DNA of 64,000 nucleotides from Pseudomonadota bacterium (GTDB lineage Bacteria; Pseudomonadota; Gammaproteobacteria; Burkholderiales; Burkholderiaceae_C), in contig JAKAZQ010000002.1 in assembly GCA_021815805.1 (NCBI GenBank), forward strand, positions 1-64,000, written 5' to 3'. Below the pieces are notes generated by a model. It was not told the origin of the DNA and made no database searches. It was given only the letters and a program-made list of their open reading frames with translations. The position numbers were made by a program, and so were the translations under genes. Position 1 is the first letter of the stretch. Each line of letters opens with the position of its first letter. Shown here one piece after another: positions 58,423 through 64,000 of the stretch.

Positions 58423-59262
58423 CTACAGGTGCAGGCCGAAGGCCGAAAGGTTGCGCCACAGCATGTACAGCGCGACCACGGCCACCAGCAGGGCGAAGAT
58501 CAGGTTGAGGGTTCCCTTGCTGTGCTTGCCCAGATGCGTGGCCACGCGCGTGCCGACCCAGCCGCCGGCCACGCCTCCGCCGATGAACAGCAGCGCGACC
58601 GTGATGTCGAGCAGGCCCGAGCGCGCGTAATTGATGGCCGTGGTCAGGCCGAAGGTGCCCACGGACAGCAGCGACGAGCCGATCGCCGCGATCATCGGCA
58701 TGCCGGTGGACAGGGCCAGCCCCGGCACGATCAGGAAGCCCCCGCCGATGCCGAAAAAGCCGGCCAGCATGCCCACCAGCGCTGCGGCGACCACCAGGCG
58801 CAGCCACGATGCGGCGGGCGCCGGGGCGTCGCGCAGGGTCGGGGCCGCGGCAGGCTCGCGGCGGCGCAGCATGAGCCCGGCGATCACCAGCATCAGCACG
58901 GCGAACAGGAACAGCAGCTTCTTGCCGTCGACGGCCTTGCCGAGGCTGGAGCCGACGAAGGCCGCTGCCGCGCCGACCACGGCGAAGATCAGCGCATCGC
59001 GCCAGCGCACGTTGCCGGCGCGCGCGTGGGGTATCAGGTTCAGGTAGGCGTTCACCGACACCGCGAGTGCCGTCGTCCCGATCACGACGTGGGGATTCGG
59101 ATACCCGACAAAGTACAGCAGCAGGGGTACGGCGAGGATCGAGCCGCCGCCGCCGATCAGGCCCAGGGAAAATCCGACCGCGAGGCCCGACAACACGGAA
59201 AGCACGTGCTGGGCCAGGGTCAGCGTGACAGGAGCCGACGAGGCGAGAGTGGCGATTTGCAT
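58423..59262 (-). CDS. TauE/SafE family permease (putative sulfite/organosulfonate exporter)
   Basis: 279 residues, about eight to nine predicted membrane helices, with the duplicated family motif GLIGGGGSILAVPLL and GFFGIGGGFLIVPGL. Family members export sulfite, sulfoacetate or taurine-derived anions, or import others; the substrate here is not determined. The start is the ATG giving MQIATLASS, with GGGG upstream; a longer frame is less likely. It converges on the small secreted gene array with about 100 bp between. A role in sulfite removal linked to sulfur oxidation is only a possibility. Confidence 0.88.
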   Translation of the reverse strand: MQIATLASSAPVTLTLAQHVLSVLSGLAVGFSLGLIGGGGSILAVPLLLYFVGYPNPHVVIGTTALAVSVNAYLNLIPHARAGNVRWRDALIFAVVGAAAAFVGSSLGKAVDGKKLLFLFAVLMLVIAGLMLRRREPAAAPTLRDAPAPAASWLRLVVAAALVGMLAGFFGIGGGFLIVPGLALSTGMPMIAAIGSSLLSVGTFGLTTAINYARSGLLDITVALLFIGGGVAGGWVGTRVATHLGKHSKGTLNLIFALLVAVVALYMLWRNLSAFGLHL

Positions 59263-59345
59263 AGTCCCCAGAGCATACGGTAGCAGAGAATGTAAGGATG
59301 TGTTGATTTGTGCATAGCCTACCCGGCAAGCCGAAACGTCGAGAC

Positions 59346-59359
59346 GTAACAAATGTCAC
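59346..59359. promoter_or_regulatory. Weak dyad in the divergent TauE / transporter region
   Basis: GTAACAAATGTCAC (five of six pairs across a 2-bp centre) in the 264-bp region between the divergent permease and acetate-type transporter genes. It resembles no site I can name; the region has no other supported feature. Confidence 0.3.
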
Positions 59360-59526
59360 CAAACGTGTTGTCGTAGGCCTGCCGTAAGACTCGGCGGCGA
59401 CAGTGCCGGCGTGAGCGGGGTGGAACCCGCCGCAAACGGGATGCGAGCGCTGCCGTCCTGGCCTGGATCGTGGCGCTCGCGTCGAACATCCGCGCGTTCG
59501 CAACGTGCATCCCCATGGAGACAATG

Positions 59527-60063
59527 ATGGACAAGAAAATCAACCCCGCGCCGCTCGGGCTGTCAGGTTTTGCGCTGACGACCTGGCTGCTCAGCATGCA
59601 CAACGCCGGCATGGCGACCGATGCCATGGTTCCTGCGGTGCTGGCCTGCGCATTCGCCTTCGGCGGCACGGCGCAGTTCGTCGCCGGCGTGATGGAGGCG
59701 TTTGTCGGCAACAGTTTCGGTTTTGTCGCCTTCTGCGGATACGGTGCCTTCTGGTGGAGCTTCGCGCTGCTGGTGGAGTACTTCCCGAAGGGCCTTGCGT
59801 ACGCCGGCTGGTACCTGCTGCTGTGGGGCGTGTTCACGACCTACATGTGGATCGGCACCTGGAAGAAGGGCAAGGTGCTGATGCTGGTGTTCACCGCGCT
59901 GACCGTGACCTTCTACCTGCTGGCCTTCGGTGCGCTGCTCGGCGCCGGCGGACTCGGCACCCTGGGCGGCTACTTCGGCATGCTCACCGCCGCGCTGGCC
60001 TTCTACCTGGCTGCTGCCGAGGTGATCAACGAATCCTGGGGCTCCACCGTTCTGCCGGTCTGA
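59527..60063 (+). CDS. GPR1/FUN34/YaaH (AceTr) family acetate/succinate transporter
   Basis: 178 residues, about six membrane helices. The N-terminal signature INPAPLGLSGFALTTWLL is that of the acetate-uptake family represented by E. coli SatP and yeast Ady2. It probably moves acetate or succinate with protons, feeding acyl-CoA and PHB metabolism. The start is the second of two adjacent ATGs; GGAG is six bases before ATG 59527. A strong terminator follows. Confidence 0.9.
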   Translation: MDKKINPAPLGLSGFALTTWLLSMHNAGMATDAMVPAVLACAFAFGGTAQFVAGVMEAFVGNSFGFVAFCGYGAFWWSFALLVEYFPKGLAYAGWYLLLWGVFTTYMWIGTWKKGKVLMLVFTALTVTFYLLAFGALLGAGGLGTLGGYFGMLTAALAFYLAAAEVINESWGSTVLPV

Positions 60064-60124
60064 GGGCGCGGGCCTCGGGCCCGTTCACGACCCACACCAA
60101 CAACCAGTAGCCATCCACAAGATC

Positions 60125-60152
60125 GCCGCGGCCCAGGCCGCGGCTTTTTTTT
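60125..60152 (+). terminator. Intrinsic terminator after the acetate-type transporter
   Basis: Perfect 9-bp stem GCCGCGGCC-CA-GGCCGCGGC followed by eight T, 62 bp after the stop. Clear rho-independent terminator on the plus strand. Confidence 0.9.
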
Positions 60153-60156
60153 CAGC

Positions 60157-60185
60157 AAAAAAAGCAGGGCCCTGCGCAGGGCCCT
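60157..60185 (-). terminator. Intrinsic terminator of the FadL-type gene (opposite strand)
   Basis: Palindromic AGGGCCCTGCGCAGGGCCCT at 60166-60185 followed on the minus strand by GC and seven T (plus-strand A-run 60157-60163). It lies 52 bp past the stop of the porin gene and back-to-back with the plus-strand terminator. Confidence 0.85.
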
Positions 60186-60237
60186 CCGGGGGCGCATCCG
60201 TCCCCCCCATCGCGCGGCTTCCCGAAGGCCCAGGCTC

Positions 60238-61515
60238 CTAGAACTTGTAGCCGATGGACAGGCCCAGCGCATCCTGGGACATGCTCAGGGATTCCGACAG
60301 CTGGCCGACGATGTTGCCTTGCGAATCCAGCTTCGGCGCGAAGCCGGGTACCGAATTGTGGAAGGCATGCACGTAGTCCGCCGAAACCTCCACGTGCCGG
60401 CTCACCGCGTAGCTCAGGCCCAGGGTCAGGTGGTTCTGCACCACGCCAGGGGCGATGGTGTTGAAGAACACATTGGCGCTGTTCACGGGGTTGTCGGTGT
60501 GGTTCCAGCCCGCGCGCAGGGTCAGCGCGTCGCTGTACCGCCATGCCGCGCCGAGCTTGAACACGGTCACGTCGCTCCAGCCGAATCCGGCACCGCCCGG
60601 AGCACCGAGCAGCGGGGCCGGCTGATGCATCGCCAGGGTCAGCAGCGGCGACGACGGATTGGCGATCGCCGAGACTCCGCTGTAGAGGATGCGCTCGACG
60701 TCCGCCGCCAGCAACCAGCGGGGCGCGGCCTGCCAGGCGACGCCGACGCCATAGTTGGCGGGGATGTCGAAACTGCCACCGTCGGCAAACAGGCCGCGGT
60801 AGGCGCCGAACTTGCCCATGTGGATCTTCGGCTGGAACGTGGCGCCCACCGAGACCCCGGGCGCGAGCTGCCCGATCCAGCCGATGCGCACGCCCACGCC
60901 ATTCGACGAGTCGTGCCCCGGCGCCTGCAGACTCGACGGGTCGATGCTGAGCTGCGGCCGGGCGAAATTGTCCAGGCCGTTGGCGCGGAAGGTCTGGTGC
61001 ACCAGGTCGACGGCGATGCCGATGGTGTTGTCGGAATTGACCCGCCAGGCCACGCTCGGGCTGATGAACATCTGCTGCAGATCGACGCCGGCCCCGGGCA
61101 GCAGCCCGGTGCGCGGGTCGATGCTGCTGTAGCCCGAGTTCATGCCGCCATTGCCGTACACGCTGATGCCGAGCGACAGATCGCGTCGCAGCATGCGGTT
61201 GTAGCCGAGTTCCGGGATCAGAAAGTTGCTTTGCGCGTTGCCCGAGTAGCTCACGCCGTCGATCTGCGCCTTGCGATCGGGACGGAACACGGTCAGGCCG
61301 GCGTCGAAGCGGTCGCCGACCAGCGCCATGCCGGCCGGATTGGCCGCGGCAGCCAGGGCGTCCTGCGGCAACGCGATGCCGACGCCGCCCATGCCCACCG
61401 AGCGCACGCTGTAGCCGGGCTGGAAATAGCCGTCGGTGGCCTGTGCCGCGCCGGGCACGAGGGCCCCCGCCAGGCAGGCCGCGGCGTAGGCGCCGGCCAG
61501 TCGATGCTTCTGCAT
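60238..61515 (-). CDS. OmpP1/FadL/TodX family outer-membrane transporter
   Basis: 425 residues: signal peptide (ends AAQA), then a mature start ATDGYFQPGYSVRSVGMGGVG typical of FadL, a long beta-barrel with alternating hydrophobic strands, and a C-terminal YKF ending suitable for BAM insertion. FadL proteins import long-chain fatty acids or aromatic hydrocarbons; the ligand is unknown. The start is ATG 61515, after GGAGGA. The 314-bp upstream region holds two inverted repeats. Confidence 0.92.
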   Translation of the reverse strand: MQKHRLAGAYAAACLAGALVPGAAQATDGYFQPGYSVRSVGMGGVGIALPQDALAAAANPAGMALVGDRFDAGLTVFRPDRKAQIDGVSYSGNAQSNFLIPELGYNRMLRRDLSLGISVYGNGGMNSGYSSIDPRTGLLPGAGVDLQQMFISPSVAWRVNSDNTIGIAVDLVHQTFRANGLDNFARPQLSIDPSSLQAPGHDSSNGVGVRIGWIGQLAPGVSVGATFQPKIHMGKFGAYRGLFADGGSFDIPANYGVGVAWQAAPRWLLAADVERILYSGVSAIANPSSPLLTLAMHQPAPLLGAPGGAGFGWSDVTVFKLGAAWRYSDALTLRAGWNHTDNPVNSANVFFNTIAPGVVQNHLTLGLSYAVSRHVEVSADYVHAFHNSVPGFAPKLDSQGNIVGQLSESLSMSQDALGLSIGYKF

Positions 61516-61571
61516 GAAGTGCTCCTCCAATGGTTTGCTTGTGTTGCCACTTGAACGAAAATCCGGGTGAT

Positions 61572-61635
61572 CGTTAGCAAAAAAACTCCTAACGCGGATT
61601 TTTATCGTCTAAATACTTCTACTCCGTAGAGGTAT
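61572..61635 (-). promoter_or_regulatory. Two inverted repeats upstream of the FadL-type gene
   Basis: CGTTAG-N11-CTAACG (61572-61594) and ATACTTCTAC-TCC-GTAGAGGTAT (61613-61635, one G-T wobble), both in an AT-rich stretch 57-120 bp upstream of the porin start. They are candidate operators. The rest of 61636-61829 holds GC-rich dyads downstream of yggX and no gene I can support. Confidence 0.5.
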
Positions 61636-61829
61636 CAGATCGGGGCAATACTAGGCAGCCCGGAGGGCGAAGGCATCCAGTCTTGCCGCGATGACAAGGG
61701 ACGCCTTGTGTGCTAGGCGTGTTGCATTCCGCAACAATCGCACGATAGCGAGGCAAGGGCAGGCGAGCGCCGCTCGCGCTGGCGGGGCGTCGCGCCGCGG
61801 CCGCGGCGCGCGCGCACCGGGGTTGCGAC

Positions 61830-62105
61830 TCAGCTGTTGGACGGCGGCACGTAGCCGGCCGGGCGTTCCGCGCCCTCGCCGAAGAAATAACGCTCCATCT
61901 GGCGCGCCAGGTACTGGCGCGCGCTGGCGTCGGCCAGGTTCAGGCGGTTCTCGTTGACCAGCATGGTCTGGTGGCGCAGCCAGCCTTGCCATGCCTCTTT
62001 GGACACATTGTCGAAAATGCGCTGGCCCAACGCGCCGGGATAGGGGGGGAAGTCGAGGCCGGGCGCTTCCTGGCCGAGCTTGATGCAGTTCACGGTGCGG
62101 GTCAT
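61830..62105 (-). CDS. yggX: Fe(2+)-trafficking / oxidative damage protection protein YggX
   Basis: 91 residues, the family size. Motifs [20 protein letters not shown]-type start with its single Cys7, [24 protein letters not shown] and the C-terminal [10 protein letters not shown]. YggX protects iron-sulfur clusters from oxidation and helps iron trafficking. It is 111 bp downstream of argA, with the half inverted-repeat element between them, the usual argA-yggX order. Confidence 0.96.
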   Translation of the reverse strand: MTRTVNCIKLGQEAPGLDFPPYPGALGQRIFDNVSKEAWQGWLRHQTMLVNENRLNLADASARQYLARQMERYFFGEGAERPAGYVPPSNS

Positions 62106-62157
62106 GGTCGAGTCCTTGTGATGGAATGGGAATGGGTCCGCCGGCGCCCGGCGCCGG

Positions 62158-62208
62158 CTCCCGCAGGCACACGAACGGAATGCCAGGCATTTACGGGACA
62201 GGACACTA
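62158..62208. repeat. Half copy of the 221-bp inverted-repeat element
   Basis: 51 bp matching 8088-8138 with two mismatches, ending in the terminal ACGGGACAGGACACTA. It lies between the argA stop and the yggX start. Only the right arm is present; no left arm is visible nearby. Like the first copy, it adjoins the 3' end of a minus-strand gene. Confidence 0.85.
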
Positions 62209-62216
62209 CTAGCCTG

Positions 62217-63560
62217 TCAGGGGGTCCCGTGCAGGCGCTTGACCAGCACGCGCGAGCGGCGCTGATCGTTGTAGCGCTGGCGCCGCGCTTCCGGAAGCCA
62301 GTCCGGGTCCACCGGCACGAAACCCCGCTTGAGAAACCAGTGCATGGTGCGCGTGGTCAGCACGAAAATGCTCTCCAGGCGCAGTGCGCGCGCCTGCTGT
62401 TCGATGCGCCGCAGGATGCGCTCGCCATCGCCCTGGCCCTGCGCGCTCTCGGCCACCGTCAGCGCGGCCATCTCGCCGGTACGGCTTTCCGGATACGGGT
62501 AGAGCGCGGCGCAACCGAAGATCACGCCGTCGTGCTCGAGTACCGTGTAGTTGCCGATGTCGCGCTCGATCTCGGTACGGCTGCGCTTGACCAGCACGCC
62601 CTCGGTCTCCAGCGGCTCGATGAGCTGGAGGATGCCGCCGACGTCGTCGGCGCTGGCCTGGCGCAGGTGCTCCAGGTGTTCGTCGACGATCATCGTCCCG
62701 ACGCCGTCGTGGGTGAACAACTCCAGCAGCAGCGAGCCCTCGAGCGCGAAGCCGACGATGTGCGCGCGTCCGACGCCGCCGCGGCAGGCGCGCACCGCGT
62801 GACGCAGGTAGAACGCGGTGTCGGTGGGTTGCTGGGGATCGGGCAGGCGGGCCAGCATGCGTTCGGCCTGTTCCACGGTCAGCTCGGACAGCAGCGCGCC
62901 GTCCTCGCCGGCCACGCCGTCGACCTCGGTCACCAGGATCAGCTTGTGCGCCTTGAGCGCCGCGCCCACGCTGCTGGCGACGTCCTCCATGCTCAGGTTG
63001 AAGGCCTCGCCGGTGGGGGAGAAGCCGAACGGCGACACCAGCACCACCGCGCCGTACTCCAGTGCGCGCTGGATGGTCGCGGCGTCGACCTTGCGCACCA
63101 GGCCGGTGTGCTGGAAGTCCAGCCCGTCGATCACGCCGACCGGACGCGCGGTGATGAAATTGCCCGACACCACGCGCACCGTGGCGCCGGCCATCGGGGT
63201 ATTCGGCAGGCCCTGGGAAAACGTCGCCTCGATCTCGAAACGCAGCTGGCCGGCGGCTTCCTGCGCGGCATCCAGAGCGATCGCGTCGGTCACGCGCATG
63301 CCGTGGCTGTAGCGCGAGCCGACGCCCTTTTCGCGCAACTGGGCCTCGATCTGCGGGCGAAAGCCGTGCACCAGCACGACGCGCACGCCCATCGCCGCGA
63401 GCAGCGCGACGTCCTGCACCAGTCCGTTGAGCCCGCCGGCGGCGATCAGCTCGCCGGCGATGGCGACCACGAACACCTTGCCGCGGTGTGCGTGCATGTA
63501 GGGGGCCACGGAGCGCAGCCACTGGACGAATTGTGTGGAGTCGGAGGACATCGAGACCAT
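62217..63560 (-). CDS. argA: N-acetylglutamate synthase
   Basis: 447 residues: an N-terminal amino-acid-kinase-like domain ([30 protein letters not shown]) and a C-terminal GNAT acetyltransferase domain with the acetyl-CoA loop [14 protein letters not shown]. First step of arginine synthesis. ATG 63560 with AGGA close upstream is used; ATG 63551 would remove three residues. Divergent from hrpA. Confidence 0.95.
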   Translation of the reverse strand: MVSMSSDSTQFVQWLRSVAPYMHAHRGKVFVVAIAGELIAAGGLNGLVQDVALLAAMGVRVVLVHGFRPQIEAQLREKGVGSRYSHGMRVTDAIALDAAQEAAGQLRFEIEATFSQGLPNTPMAGATVRVVSGNFITARPVGVIDGLDFQHTGLVRKVDAATIQRALEYGAVVLVSPFGFSPTGEAFNLSMEDVASSVGAALKAHKLILVTEVDGVAGEDGALLSELTVEQAERMLARLPDPQQPTDTAFYLRHAVRACRGGVGRAHIVGFALEGSLLLELFTHDGVGTMIVDEHLEHLRQASADDVGGILQLIEPLETEGVLVKRSRTEIERDIGNYTVLEHDGVIFGCAALYPYPESRTGEMAALTVAESAQGQGDGERILRRIEQQARALRLESIFVLTTRTMHWFLKRGFVPVDPDWLPEARRQRYNDQRRSRVLVKRLHGTP

Positions 63561-63619
63561 TATCCTGGAATGACCGAAAATTGTGGTTTTCCGTGACCCG
63601 CACCCCGCAGCCCTCGCGC

Positions 63620-64000
63620 ATGTCCCCGCCCGCCTCCGACCCTGCGGCGCCCGCGCCGCAGGCCCGGCCGCCCAGGCCGCGGCCCGGTGTGCTCCCGAAT
63701 CGCGTGCCGCCGCTGCGCTTTCCCGAGGAACTGCCGGTCAGCGCGCGGCGCGAACAGATCGCGCACGCGCTGCGCGGCCATCAGGTGGTGATCGTCTGCG
63801 GCGAGACCGGCTCCGGCAAGACCACCCAGTTGCCCAAGATCGCGCTGGAACTCGGTCGCGGGCTCGGCGCCGGCGGCAGCGGCTTGATCGGCCACACCCA
63901 GCCGCGGCGCCTCGCCGCGGTGAGCGTGGCCAGGCGCATCGCACAGGAGATCGGCAGCCCGCTGGGCGAGCATGTCGGCTTCAAGGTGCGCTTTTCGGAC
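63620..64000 (+). CDS. hrpA: DEAH-box ATP-dependent RNA helicase HrpA, N-terminal part (cut by window edge)
   Basis: The first 127 codons of a much longer gene run off the right edge. After a Pro/Ala-rich start, the helicase begins [20 protein letters not shown], then Walker [16 protein letters not shown] and motif Ia [17 protein letters not shown], and the HrpA-specific [11 protein letters not shown]. HrpA rescues stalled ribosomes on mRNA. An in-frame GTG at 63593 could start translation nine codons earlier. Confidence 0.93.
   Translation, partial: MSPPASDPAAPAPQARPPRPRPGVLPNRVPPLRFPEELPVSARREQIAHALRGHQVVIVCGETGSGKTTQLPKIALELGRGLGAGGSGLIGHTQPRRLAAVSVARRIAQEIGSPLGEHVGFKVRFSD

Noticed and set aside
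59285-59360. FNR or CRP site in the transporter region
   Set aside because: Only a half site (TTGAT) and an imperfect dyad are present; neither matches the consensus.
61651-62190. 179-codon minus-strand frame overlapping yggX
   Set aside because: It is out of frame with the unmistakable YggX protein and has shadow composition.

Overview
The window is GC-rich DNA with the gene neighbourhoods of a Burkholderiales-type betaproteobacterium. Evidence for this is the order SPOR/cvpA/purF/metZ/gltX, prlC/folD/two-component pair/aceE-aceF-lpdA, sucA-sucB-lpdA-zapE, bamD/rluD/pgeF/phaC-phaA-phaB-phaR/rimO and yggX/argA/hrpA. A full sox cluster makes it a thiosulfate oxidiser, probably a facultative sulfur lithotroph that stores polyhydroxybutyrate. 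I cannot name genus or species. I see no rRNA, tRNA, CRISPR array, intact insertion sequence or prophage by eye.

Layout. 1-5.2 kb: end of a SPOR-domain gene, cvpA, purF, metZ, gltX. 5.2-5.9 kb: a gene-poor stretch with seven 11-bp tandem repeats, then a small unknown gene. 6-15 kb: pyrD, rpiA, a 221-bp inverted-repeat element, a thioredoxin-fold secreted protein, prlC, folD and a FixJ/FixL-like two-component pair. 15-21 kb: the pyruvate dehydrogenase operon, where aceF and lpdA carry almost identical lipoyl-domain DNA. 21-25 kb: an NlpC/P60 hydrolase, acuI and prpE (acrylyl-CoA/propionate metabolism). 25.2-32.5 kb: soxR-CD-YZ-AX-B. 32.5-35.5 kb: two tandem paralogous secreted proteins with a C-terminal double repeat resembling cyanovirin-N homology (CVNH) domains. 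35.8-43.4 kb: 2-oxoglutarate dehydrogenase operon, zapE and a small secreted protein. 43.4-49.5 kb: PP2C phosphatase, DinG-type helicase, bamD, rluD, pgeF. 49.5-55.7 kb: PHB synthesis and its regulator phaR, then rimO. 55.8-58.3 kb: five tandem genes for small, mutually related, apparently undescribed secreted proteins. 58.4-64 kb: a TauE/SafE transporter, an acetate/succinate-type transporter, a FadL-type porin, yggX, argA and the start of hrpA.

How it fits together. SoxAX, SoxYZ, SoxB and SoxCD oxidise thiosulfate completely to sulfate in the periplasm, under a SoxR repressor with the cysteines expected of a persulfide sensor. The pyruvate and 2-oxoglutarate dehydrogenase complexes, propionate activation, acetate-type uptake and PHB synthesis form a carbon and storage network centred on acyl-CoAs.

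The two parts least explained by known biology are the five-gene family of small secreted cysteine-containing proteins at 55,843-58,319 and the secreted lectin-like pair at 32,529-35,517. Gene starts were moved from the longest possible frame to the start best supported by family length, ribosome binding site or operon overlap; uncertain ones are flagged.
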